A stretch of DNA of 54,075 bases, from contig CAZMGG010000025.1 of the NCBI GenBank assembly GCA_964565715.1, positions 1 to 54,075 of the forward strand. Direction: 5' to 3'. The DNA is from CAZMGG01 sp964565715. Its GTDB lineage: Bacteria; Planctomycetota; UBA1135; UBA2386. Made by a program: the position numbers and the translations under genes. The notes beneath the pieces were generated by a model. The model was not told the DNA's origin, searched no databases, and saw only the letters and a list, made by a program, of their open reading frames with translations. Every line of letters begins with the position of its first letter. Within the stretch, counting starts at the first letter, position 1. Positions 26,117 to 33,267 of the stretch are shown in pieces.

Positions 26117-27019
26117 ATGGCCCCACGAACAAGCTGGAAGGGTTTCCTCAGGCTCAGCCTGATCTCGGTGCCGGTGAAGGCCTTCACCGCCAACAACGCG
26201 GGCGAGGAGATCCACCTCAACCAGCTGCACAAGGACTGCAACAGCCGGGTCAAGTACCAGAAGGTCTGCCCCGAACACGGCGAGCTGGCTGCCGACCAGA
26301 TCGTCAAGGGCTACGAGTACCAGAAGGACCAGTACGTGGTGATCGACCCGGAGGAGGTCGACAAGCTGCGCACCAAGAGCGACCGTTCGGTCAGCATCGA
26401 CGGCTTCATCGAGCAGGACGCCGTCGACCCGGTCTACTTCTCCGGCAAGACCCACTACCTGCTGCCCGACGGCATCGCCGGCGAACGGCCCTACGCGCTG
26501 CTGCACAAGGGCATGGTCGACAACGGCGTCGCCGCCATCGCCCAGGTCGTGATGTCCGGCCGCGAGCAGTTGGTGCTGGTGCGGCCGATGGGGAAGCTGC
26601 TGGTGATGACGGGCATCAGCTACGCGGCCGAGGTCAAGCCGGCCAGCGAGTTCGAGCCCGAGCTGCACGAGTTCGAGCCGTCGGCGGAGGAGATGCAGCT
26701 CACCAACACGCTGATCGGCGCCACCCGGAAGAAGGAATTCGACCTCGCCCGCTACAAGGACACCTACGCCGACAAGCTGCGCAAGGTGATCCAGCTCAAG
26801 ATCGACGGCCAGGAGGTCGTGCAGGCGCCGGACCACGAGGAGCCGCGCATCCTGAACCTGATGGACGCCCTGAAGCAGAGCGTGGCGGCGGCGCAGGGGG
26901 TCGGCGCGCCGCTGGTGGGCGGCGAGGGCGACGGCGAGGCCGAGGGCGCCGTCGGCGGCCGCAAGGTCGCGCCGAGCGCCGGCAGGCGCAAGGCGCGCGG
27001 CAAGACGGAGAGCGGCTAG
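26117..27019 (+). CDS. ku: bacterial Ku protein (non-homologous end joining)
   Basis: 300 residues. Homodimeric ring that binds DNA double-strand ends and recruits LigD. The N terminus RTSWKGFLRLSLISVPVKAF and the run HLNQLHKDCNSRVKY ... KGYEY are diagnostic of the prokaryotic Ku core (about 1-250). The C-terminal ~45 residues are Gly/Lys/Arg-rich, like the basic extended tails that modulate DNA binding and LigD contact. The ATG at 26117 has an AGGA Shine-Dalgarno. The stand-alone ligase gene starts 3 nt after the stop (GTG at 27023), so translation is coupled. This is the first gene of the repair operon; a LigD with polymerase and phosphoesterase domains is encoded 3 kb away on the other strand. 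Confidence 0.95.
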   Translation: MAPRTSWKGFLRLSLISVPVKAFTANNAGEEIHLNQLHKDCNSRVKYQKVCPEHGELAADQIVKGYEYQKDQYVVIDPEEVDKLRTKSDRSVSIDGFIEQDAVDPVYFSGKTHYLLPDGIAGERPYALLHKGMVDNGVAAIAQVVMSGREQLVLVRPMGKLLVMTGISYAAEVKPASEFEPELHEFEPSAEEMQLTNTLIGATRKKEFDLARYKDTYADKLRKVIQLKIDGQEVVQAPDHEEPRILNLMDALKQSVAAAQGVGAPLVGGEGDGEAEGAVGGRKVAPSAGRRKARGKTESG

Positions 27020-27022
27020 TCC

Positions 27023-27970
27023 GTGGCCGCGGCGCCGGGCCTCGATCCCGGCGGCACGCCGGGGCGGCTGCCGGACCGGGTGCCGCCGATGCTGGCGAAG
27101 ATCGGCCAGCCGTTCGACAGTCCGGAGCACCTGTTCGAGGTGAAGTGGGACGGCGTCCGCGCCGTGGCGATGGTCGAGGGCGATGGCTGGCGCATGCACA
27201 GCCGGCACCGCGGCGACCTGGCCGGGCGTTATCCGGAGCTGGACTGCCTGCGCGGGCTGCCGCCCGGCGTGGCCCTCGATGGCGAACTGGTGGTGCTCGG
27301 TCCGGACGGCAAGCCCGACTTCCGCGCCGCGCTGGCCCGGGAGGCGGCCCGCGGCGCCCGGGTGGCGCAGGCGGCGCAGCGGCACCGCAGCACCTACGTC
27401 GTGTTCGACCTGCTCTACCAGGACTTCGTGCCGCTGCTGGACCGGCCGCTGCGCGAGCGCCGCGTCCGGCTGCAGGACCTGATCGCCGATCTGGGCGAAC
27501 TGGCGGTGACCTGCCCCGAGGGCGTGCAGGGCGAGGGGCAGCGGCTGTTCGCCGCGGTCACCGCCCAGGGCCTGGAGGGCATGGTGGCCAAGCGTCTCGA
27601 TTCGCGCTATCGGCCCGGCGAGCGCAGCGACGCCTGGCTGAAGGTCAAGCCGGTGCGCCGGCTGCTGTGCCTGGTGCTGGGCTACGAGCCCGACGGCGAG
27701 CGCGACTTCAAGAGCCTGATCATCGCCAGCAACGAGCCCGAGGGCGTGCTGCGCTGCGTCGGCAAGGTCGGCACCGGCTTCGACGCCCGCACCCGCGCCG
27801 AGTTGCGCGAACGGCTGTTCCAGGCGCGTCGCAGCGTGCCGCTGATCGACGCGGGAATGACCGGCTGCTGGGTTGAGCCGGGCCTCTACGTGTCCGTATC
27901 CTTCCTGGAGTGGACCGCGCACGGCAATCTGCGCGGGCCAGTGTTCACGGGCGTAGTGGACGATGGGTGA
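27023..27970 (+). CDS. ATP-dependent DNA ligase, LigD-ligase-domain type (stand-alone)
   Basis: 315 residues with only an adenylation domain and OB fold. All nucleotidyltransferase motifs are intact: motif I EVKWDGVR (Lys41 is the adenylated residue), LDGELVVL (motif III), YVVFDLLYQD (IIIa), EGMVAKRLDSRY (IV) and WLKVKP (V). The OB-fold part holds LVLGYEPDG and GKVGTGFD. It should seal nicks and ends in NHEJ with Ku. The GTG start follows the Ku stop by 3 nt. The neighbouring LigD at 30097-32148 has lost these same motifs, so this protein probably supplies the ligase activity of the pathway. Downstream is the MerR-TPR gene, 45 nt away. Confidence 0.93.
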   Translation: MAAAPGLDPGGTPGRLPDRVPPMLAKIGQPFDSPEHLFEVKWDGVRAVAMVEGDGWRMHSRHRGDLAGRYPELDCLRGLPPGVALDGELVVLGPDGKPDFRAALAREAARGARVAQAAQRHRSTYVVFDLLYQDFVPLLDRPLRERRVRLQDLIADLGELAVTCPEGVQGEGQRLFAAVTAQGLEGMVAKRLDSRYRPGERSDAWLKVKPVRRLLCLVLGYEPDGERDFKSLIIASNEPEGVLRCVGKVGTGFDARTRAELRERLFQARRSVPLIDAGMTGCWVEPGLYVSVSFLEWTAHGNLRGPVFTGVVDDG

Positions 27971-28015
27971 CGGAATGGCTTCCGCAAGCACGGGCCGCAG
28001 CCAGGGAGGCCGGCG

Positions 28016-28918
28016 ATGACCGGCCCGGGGGAAGTGCCGGCCGCGCCGGAGCAACTCCTCAGCGTGCAACAGGTGGCGCGCCTCACCGGGGTGGCGCCGG
28101 CGGCGCTGCGCGCCTGGCTCCGCCGCGGGCTGCTGCGGCCGGCGGCGCACCAGGGCCGGCTGCAGTGGTTCGACTTCCGCGCCATCGGCCGGGCCCGGAC
28201 ACTGGCGTGCTTCCAGCGGGCCGGTTGGAGCGCGGCCCGGATCGAGCGAGGCCTCACCTTCGCCACGCGCCATGTGGCGGACGCCGATGCGGCGCTGGCC
28301 GGCCTCGCCGAGAGCCTCACGCTGGGCCGGTTGGCGGTCCGCCTGCCCGACGGGCGGGTGGTGGAGCCGAGCGGCCAGCTGCTGCTCGACTTCACCGCCG
28401 GCGACGGCGGAGGTCACGGCGTCGCCGAACCGGCGCGGTCGGTCCGTTCGCTCCGTTCGCCGCAGGACTGGTTTGCCAGCGGGGTCGAGTACGAGGCCGC
28501 GGGCCGGCTGGAGGAGGCGGTCCGCGCCTACGAACGGGCGGTGCCCGGCGGCGATCCCGAGGTGCTGTTCAACCTGGGCAACTGCCTGCTGTCGTTGCGG
28601 CGACCGGAGGAGGCCCGCGCCCGTTTCGCCGAGGCGGTCGCGGCGGAGCCCGACTACGCCGAGGCCTGGAACAACCTCGGCATCGCCGAGGGCGAGCGGG
28701 GCCGCGCCGAGGCCGCCATCGCCGCCTTCCGGCGCGCGATCGCCATCGTGCCCCACTACGCCGACGCCCACTACAACCTGGCGGAGGCGCTGGCGGTGGA
28801 GGGCGACCTCGCCGAGGCCCGCCGGCACTTCCGCGCCTACCTCAGCTACGACCCCAACAGCCGGTGGGCCGACCAGGTGCGGCAGCGCCTCCTGCAGCTC
28901 GACGGCCGCCGCGGCTGA
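28016..28918 (+). CDS. MerR-type HTH protein with C-terminal TPR repeats
   Basis: 300 residues; the ATG at 28016 is preceded by a strong GGGAGG Shine-Dalgarno. The N-terminal ~70 residues (SVQQVARLTGVAPAALRAW then WFDFRAIGRAR) match the MerR winged-helix DNA-binding domain. A linker follows to about 150, then three to four TPR units up to about 290 (EVLFNLGNCLLSLRRPEEA, EAWNNLGIAEGERGRAEA, DAHYNLAEALAVEGDLAEA). The usual MerR coiled-coil/effector module is replaced by TPRs, suggesting regulation by protein partner rather than small ligand. It follows ku and the ligase with only 45 nt between, so it may regulate or scaffold the repair operon; that role is an inference from position only. A hairpin overlaps its stop. 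Confidence 0.8.
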   Translation: MTGPGEVPAAPEQLLSVQQVARLTGVAPAALRAWLRRGLLRPAAHQGRLQWFDFRAIGRARTLACFQRAGWSAARIERGLTFATRHVADADAALAGLAESLTLGRLAVRLPDGRVVEPSGQLLLDFTAGDGGGHGVAEPARSVRSLRSPQDWFASGVEYEAAGRLEEAVRAYERAVPGGDPEVLFNLGNCLLSLRRPEEARARFAEAVAAEPDYAEAWNNLGIAEGERGRAEAAIAAFRRAIAIVPHYADAHYNLAEALAVEGDLAEARRHFRAYLSYDPNSRWADQVRQRLLQLDGRRG

Positions 28919-28940
28919 CCCGGCGGCGGCGCGGGGTTTT
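28905..28940 (+). terminator. GC hairpin followed by GGGGTTTT after the MerR-TPR gene
   Basis: GCCGCCG (28905-28911) pairs with CGGCGGC (28921-28927) around a 9-nt loop that contains the stop codon; GGCGCGGGGTTTT follows. It resembles a weak intrinsic terminator for the Ku operon. Confidence 0.4.
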
Positions 28941-28951
28941 CCTGTCGATCC

Positions 28952-28979
28952 TTGCCGTGGGGCGTTCGTCTTCTATCCT
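28952..28979 (+). promoter_or_regulatory. promoter of the DUF1579 gene (TTGCCG-N16-TATCCT)
   Basis: The -35 TTGCCG (28952-28957) and -10 TATCCT (28974-28979) are spaced by 16 nt. The leader then carries AAGGA about 8 nt before the ATG at 29004. Confidence 0.5.
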
Positions 28980-29003
28980 TGCCGACCCGAAAGGAACCCT
29001 AAC

Positions 29004-30056
29004 ATGACTCGTCGCCTCGTTGCCCTCGTCTCGCTCCTCGCCTCCCTCGCCGCGCTGCCGGCCCTCGCCGCCCAGGAAGGTCCCCCCGGCCCCGCCGCCG
29101 AACTGGCCCGCTTCGACTCCCTGCTGGGTCATTGGGAGGGGACCGGCACCGCCGTCATGATCCCGGGCACCCCGCCGGCGAAGTGGACCAGCACCTCCAC
29201 CTACCAGAAGGCGCTCGGCGGCCACGTCGTGCAGGAGGACACCGTGGTGACCTTCGAGGGCATGGAGCAGCCGATGGCGTTCCGCGCCTACCTGGGCTGG
29301 GACCGGGAGAACCAGGCCTACTACGCCATTGGCATCGGCAACACCGGCGAGGCCAGCAAGGGCGAGGTGACCTTCCTCCCCGACGGCACCCAGTTGCAGC
29401 TCAACACCCAGGTCCGCGAGGGCACGCCCTTCGCCGAGCGGGTCCGCCTCAAGGTCGATGGCGACAGCATGTCGTTCGCCATGGAGATGCTGATGCCCGA
29501 GGGCTCCTCCCAGGAGTTCGTCACCGGCAGCATGAAGCGCGTCGCCAAGGGCAAGCCGCTGGCGGTGGAGGCCACCGCGGCGATGGCCCCGCCCAGCAGC
29601 GAGATCGGCAGGTGCAACCGCATGGCCGGGACCTACGCGGTCACCGGCTCGATGGTGATGATGCCGGGCATGGCGCCGATGAAGATCACCGGCACCGACG
29701 TGGTGCGGCCGATCTTCGGCAACACGGTGCTGCAGGTGGTCACCACCGGCCACGCCGAGGGCAGCCCAGAGGCCTACGAGGCCCACGGCTACTTCTGCTG
29801 GAACCCGGCGCGGAAGCGCTACCAGCTCCTCTCGGTCGACAACATGGGTCAGGTGGGCAACATGGATGGCTGGTTCGGCGCCGACGGCAAGACCTTCGTG
29901 TGCGTCGGCGCGCAGCTCTACATGGGCACGCCGAGCGCGCAGCGCTTCGTGATGCACCTGGACGGGGAGGGCCGGCTCCTGCGCGGCGTGGGCCACAACC
30001 TGGTCGGCGACGCGGCGCCGTTCGAGTGCTTCACCTGCGAGTACAAGCGCCAGTAA
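29004..30056 (+). CDS. secreted DUF1579-like protein (duplicated domain)
   Basis: 350 residues with a Sec signal peptide ending ALAAQ and an AAGGA Shine-Dalgarno. The mature protein appears to contain two copies of a DUF1579-like beta-barrel. The first begins LDSLLGHWEGTG-like near residue 40 (DSLLGHWEGTGTAVMIPG). The second begins CNRMAGTYAVTGSMVMMPGM near residue 205. Both contain a GHVVQEDTVVTF/GNTVLQVVTTG-type strand. The family has no established function; the fold resembles lipocalin-like binding proteins. It has its own promoter and is convergent with ligD, so its place between repair genes is probably incidental, although that cannot be excluded as functional. Confidence 0.8.
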   Translation: MTRRLVALVSLLASLAALPALAAQEGPPGPAAELARFDSLLGHWEGTGTAVMIPGTPPAKWTSTSTYQKALGGHVVQEDTVVTFEGMEQPMAFRAYLGWDRENQAYYAIGIGNTGEASKGEVTFLPDGTQLQLNTQVREGTPFAERVRLKVDGDSMSFAMEMLMPEGSSQEFVTGSMKRVAKGKPLAVEATAAMAPPSSEIGRCNRMAGTYAVTGSMVMMPGMAPMKITGTDVVRPIFGNTVLQVVTTGHAEGSPEAYEAHGYFCWNPARKRYQLLSVDNMGQVGNMDGWFGADGKTFVCVGAQLYMGTPSAQRFVMHLDGEGRLLRGVGHNLVGDAAPFECFTCEYKRQ

Positions 30057-30057
30057 C

Positions 30058-30075
30058 GCCGGCAGGAACGCCGGC
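30058..30075. terminator. GCCGGC hairpin between convergent DUF1579 and ligD genes
   Basis: GCCGGC-AGGAAC-GCCGGC forms a 6-bp stem with a 6-nt loop directly after the DUF1579 stop. No T-tract. Confidence 0.3.
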
Positions 30076-30096
30076 ACGACGGGCGCCTGCGGCGGC

Positions 30097-32148
30097 TCAG
30101 CCCTCCCGCAGGACCTGGCCCAGCGCCTCGATCGCCGGCAGCAGATCGTGCGCATCCTGCAGCGCCGGGCGGAACAGGTCGCCCAGGCGCTGCAGCCGTT
30201 CCAGGGCCGTGCGCACCGTGAAGTGGCCCGGACTGAGGTCGCCCTCCAGCTCGTCCCAGTGCAGCGGCATCGACACGTGGGCGCCGGGCACCGGCCGGGC
30301 CACGTAGGGGGGCACCACGGTCTGGCTCCGCCGGTTCTGCAGGAAGTCCAGGTAGACCCGGCGGCCGCGGCTCCGCGGCAGCCGCTCCACCGTGGCGATG
30401 TCGGGCAGCTCCCGCGCCAGCACCCGCGCCACCGCCTCGGTGAACATGCGGGCGTGGTCGTAGGTGTAGCCGGCCTGCAGCGGCACGTAGACGTGCAGCC
30501 CCGACTTGCCCGACGTCTTCAGCAGCGGCCGCACGCCGATGCCGCGCAGCAGGCGGCCGGCGGCCCGCGCCACCTTCACCGCGTCGCCGAACGGCGATTC
30601 CTTGGCGTCCAGGTCCAGCACGGCGAAGTCCGGCGAGTCGGGGCTCTGCCAGCGCGACAGCCACGGGTGCAGGTCGATGCTGCCGAGGTTGACGAGGTAG
30701 AGCAGCGTGTCGCGGTCGTTGCAGACGTGGTGCGGCACCGGCCCCTCGTCGCGGGCGACCGGCACGGTCAGCACCCAGTCGGGCGTGCCCTCCTTGGCCT
30801 CGCGCTGGTAGAACGACTTGCCGTCGATGCCGTCGGGGAAGCGGTTCAGGTGCACCGGCCGGTCGCGCAGGTGCGGCAGCAGCAGGTCGGCCACCGCGTC
30901 GTACCAGGCAATCAGGTTGCCCTTGGTGATGCCGTCCTGCGGCCACCACACTTTGTCCGGATTGGTGAGCTTCACCCGCGTGCGGAGGACCTGGCCCGCC
31001 GGCGCGACCAGGGCCTCCTGCACCGGCGCGCGCGGCGCCTCGGCCGTGGCTCCGGCCTCCGTCACGCGGCGCCAGGCCTCGCTCGGGCCCGGCTGCCAGG
31101 GGGCGTCCGCCCGCTTGCCGATCATGCCAGGCAGCCCGGCTCGGGCGATCGCCGCCAGCAGGCCGGTGCCGTTGCCGACGACGTGGTCGACGAACAGCAC
31201 GCGCTGCGGATGCGGCAGCAGGATCGACCGCAGGGCCGCCTTGCGTTCCAGCAGGGGCAGCCCCCGCAGGTCGTAGTCCTCCCAGTGCAGCAGGTCGAAG
31301 GTGTAGTAGACGACGTCCTGCCAGTCGCCGGCCCCGAGCCGCCGGGCCAGCGTGTCGGTGCAGGGCCGGCCGGCCGCATCCAGGGCCACCAGCACGCCGT
31401 CCAGCAGGGCCCGTTCGGCCCGCAGCGCCAGCAGTTCCTTCCGCACCGGCACCGGCGCCGCCTCGAGCCCGCGCAGCCGGGCCGCGCCACCGTCCACCTC
31501 GGCCAGCAGGCGCAGGCCGGCGAACTCCATCTCGAACAGCCATTCGGGGTCGGTGAACGGCGGATGGCTGCCGCCGCAGGCCATGGGTTCCAGGTCCCCG
31601 GGCAACGCCGCCTCCGGCGCCGCCGCCAGGTCCACGCCCAGCGCCGAGTCGCGGCTGCTGCCGGCGTAGCGGTCCTTGCTCTTGAACAGGAGCCAGGTGT
31701 TCCTGCCCTGCTGCGTCTTCACCAGATGCCACTCGCCGCGCAGCCGCCGGCCACGCAGCTGCACCTTCACCTCGCCCTTCTGCATCGCCTCGGCCCAGTT
31801 CCTGATCTTCACCAGCCGATAGCGCCCCCGATCCCAGATGCCCATGGTGCCGCCGCCGTATTCGCCGCGGGGGATGCGGCCGTGGAAGTGTTCGTACTCC
31901 AGCGGGTGATCCTCGGTCTGCACCGCCAGCCGCTTGTCCGCCGGCATGTAGGAGAAGCCCTTGGGCACCGCCCACGACCGCAGCACGCCATCGACCTCGA
32001 GGCGCAGGTCGTAGTGCAGGTTGCGCGCCTCGTGCCGATGGATGACGAACACCGGCTCGGCGGGCGTCGGCCGCAGTTCCCCCGGCGCTGGCTCCGGCGT
32101 GCGCGCGAAGTCGCGCTTCCGGCGGTACTCGTCGAGGGGGGAGGCCAT
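30097..32148 (-). CDS. ligD: LigD with phosphoesterase and polymerase domains and an inactivated ligase domain
   Basis: 683 residues, domain order phosphoesterase - ligase-like - polymerase, as in Pseudomonas-type LigD. The phosphoesterase domain (about 10-160) keeps HRHEARNLHYDLRLE. The polymerase/primase domain (about 415-683) keeps its acidic DLDA motif, the KTSGKSGLHVYVP His motif and RRVYLDFLQNRR. The ligase-like middle (about 185-400) is broken at every motif: motif I reads FEMEFAGLR where FEVKWDGVR is expected, so the adenylated Lys is Glu208 (codon 31525-31527) and the Asp is Ala210. Motif III is LDGVLV, motif IV PGMIGKRADAPW, and motif V WRRVTE. The frame is intact, so the domain is retained as structure. 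Start chosen at the ATG 32148 preceding SPLDEYRRKRDF; no clear Shine-Dalgarno. It fits end processing and gap filling in NHEJ, with the separate ligase at 27023 sealing. Confidence 0.93.
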   Translation of the reverse strand: MASPLDEYRRKRDFARTPEPAPGELRPTPAEPVFVIHRHEARNLHYDLRLEVDGVLRSWAVPKGFSYMPADKRLAVQTEDHPLEYEHFHGRIPRGEYGGGTMGIWDRGRYRLVKIRNWAEAMQKGEVKVQLRGRRLRGEWHLVKTQQGRNTWLLFKSKDRYAGSSRDSALGVDLAAAPEAALPGDLEPMACGGSHPPFTDPEWLFEMEFAGLRLLAEVDGGAARLRGLEAAPVPVRKELLALRAERALLDGVLVALDAAGRPCTDTLARRLGAGDWQDVVYYTFDLLHWEDYDLRGLPLLERKAALRSILLPHPQRVLFVDHVVGNGTGLLAAIARAGLPGMIGKRADAPWQPGPSEAWRRVTEAGATAEAPRAPVQEALVAPAGQVLRTRVKLTNPDKVWWPQDGITKGNLIAWYDAVADLLLPHLRDRPVHLNRFPDGIDGKSFYQREAKEGTPDWVLTVPVARDEGPVPHHVCNDRDTLLYLVNLGSIDLHPWLSRWQSPDSPDFAVLDLDAKESPFGDAVKVARAAGRLLRGIGVRPLLKTSGKSGLHVYVPLQAGYTYDHARMFTEAVARVLARELPDIATVERLPRSRGRRVYLDFLQNRRSQTVVPPYVARPVPGAHVSMPLHWDELEGDLSPGHFTVRTALERLQRLGDLFRPALQDAHDLLPAIEALGQVLREG

Positions 32149-32255
32149 CGCGGGGGGGATTGGTACAGGGCCGTTGCAGGGCGCGGGTGGTGCCGCGGCG
32201 CCGGGTGCCGTAACCACGCGCGCCAGACGAACCTGCAACATAACGGAGAACCACG

Positions 32256-32780
32256 ATGCGACACCTGATCACCCTCTGCTGTCTCGGCCTCGCCGCCCTC
32301 CTGCCCGCCCAGCGCGGCCAGCGGGGCGAAGGCCCGAAGCCCCTGCCGCGCGCCGAGGCGGAAGCCCGGCCCGGCCGGCCGATGCCCCGCCCCGAGCTGC
32401 AGGAGCGGCTCCAGGAACTGCGCCGGCGCGCGGCTGAGTTGCGCGAGCGGGCCGCCGAGCGGCAGGAGCCCGGGCGCGGGGTCCGCACCGGCGAGATGCG
32501 CGAGCGGCTCCGCGAGCGGCTCGAGGCCCGGGGCGGCTTGCGCGGCCAGCGGCCCGGCCAGTTCCGCGGCGAACCCGACCGGCGGGCCCGCCTCCGCGCC
32601 ATGGTGCTGCGGCTGCGCCAGCACGGCGCCTTGCGCGGGCCGCAGCCGGACCGGTTCCAGGGCCGCTTCGAGGGGCGCTTCCAGGGCGGGCGGGGGATGA
32701 CCCTGGGCGGCGGCCGGGACCTGCGTGGTCCGGGCTCCCGGCAGGGACCGGCGCGCGGGCCGGGGCGCGGCCGGCGCTGA
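32256..32780 (+). CDS. small secreted Arg/Gly-rich protein
   Basis: 174 residues; ATG at 32256 with GGAG Shine-Dalgarno. A signal peptide ends ALLPAQ. The mature chain is extremely rich in Arg, Gly, Pro, Gln and Glu, with an amphipathic Glu/Arg helix (RLQELRRRAAELRERAA) and glycine-arginine tracts such as GRFEGRFQGGRG. No known domain recognised. The signal peptide end and following QRG are nearly identical to the 105-residue gene at 32865, which also has a charged coiled-coil, so the two are probably paralogous or a functional pair. A strongly basic, disordered periplasmic protein of unknown role; binding of nucleic acid, LPS or metal would all be speculation. GC skew makes residue composition partly a codon-bias effect. 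Confidence 0.7.
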   Translation: MRHLITLCCLGLAALLPAQRGQRGEGPKPLPRAEAEARPGRPMPRPELQERLQELRRRAAELRERAAERQEPGRGVRTGEMRERLRERLEARGGLRGQRPGQFRGEPDRRARLRAMVLRLRQHGALRGPQPDRFQGRFEGRFQGGRGMTLGGGRDLRGPGSRQGPARGPGRGRR

Positions 32781-32864
32781 CAAGCCTGGTGCAATGCGCC
32801 GGGTGGGGGCCGCGGTCCAGGGTCGTAATCTGCGGCCTCGGCCCCATTCCCCGGAAGGCACCAC

Positions 32865-33182
32865 ATGAAGACCCTGTTCTGCGCCACCACCCTCCTGTTC
32901 GCCGCCCTCCTGCCCGCCCAGCGCGGCACCGATCGCCCGCGGCCCGACCAGCCCCGCTCCGAGCGGGCCCAGGCCGAGCTGAAGAAGCTGGAGCAGCGCA
33001 TGGAGCAGCTGCAGAAGGAGATGGCCGAGCTGCGCAAGCGGATGGCCGAACTGCGGGGCGAGACCGATCGTCCCCGCGACGGCGAGCGCGGCACGAAGGG
33101 CGAAGGGCGCGGCAAGGGCGAGGGGGAGCGCGGCGGCGAGAAGGGCGGCAAGGGCGAGGGCGGCGGCGACCGCCGCGGCTAG
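32865..33182 (+). CDS. small secreted coiled-coil protein with Gly/Lys/Glu-rich tail
   Basis: 105 residues; ATG at 32865 with GGAAGG upstream and a TAATCT -10-like hexamer at 32826-32831. The signal peptide ends ALLPAQRG, as in the gene just upstream. Residues ~33-65 form a heptad-like coiled coil (AELKKLEQRMEQLQKEMAE). The tail is low complexity (GEGRGKGEGERGGEKG). This architecture resembles small Lpp-like or chaperone-like coiled-coil envelope proteins, but no family could be named. It is followed by an 8-bp inverted repeat and the S46 peptidase gene. Confidence 0.7.
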   Translation: MKTLFCATTLLFAALLPAQRGTDRPRPDQPRSERAQAELKKLEQRMEQLQKEMAELRKRMAELRGETDRPRDGERGTKGEGRGKGEGERGGEKGGKGEGGGDRRG

Positions 33183-33199
33183 ATCACCCGCCTGGAAAA

Positions 33200-33228
33200 C
33201 CTGCCGGTTCTTCGCGCGGTCCGGCAGG
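33200..33228 (+). terminator. 8-bp inverted repeat after the coiled-coil gene
   Basis: CCTGCCGG (33200-33207) and CCGGCAGG (33221-33228) are perfect complements around a 13-nt loop. It sits 18 nt after a stop codon and just before the TAGACT -10 hexamer of the next gene, so it could be a terminator or an operator. No T-tract. Confidence 0.4.
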
Positions 33229-33234
33229 CCTCCG

Positions 33235-33240
33235 TAGACT
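33235..33240 (+). promoter_or_regulatory. -10-like hexamer TAGACT of the S46 peptidase gene
   Basis: TAGACT ends 27 nt before the ATG at 33268. It has the same TANNNT form as the other promoters of the window. Confidence 0.35.
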
Positions 33241-33267
33241 CGTCCGGCTCATCCCCCGGAACGAATC

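Noticed and set aside
25814..28828. A 1,004-codon minus-strand frame across ku, the ligase and MerR-TPR genes
   Set aside because: Composition and lack of any motif mark it as an artefact of GC bias; the plus genes are well supported.
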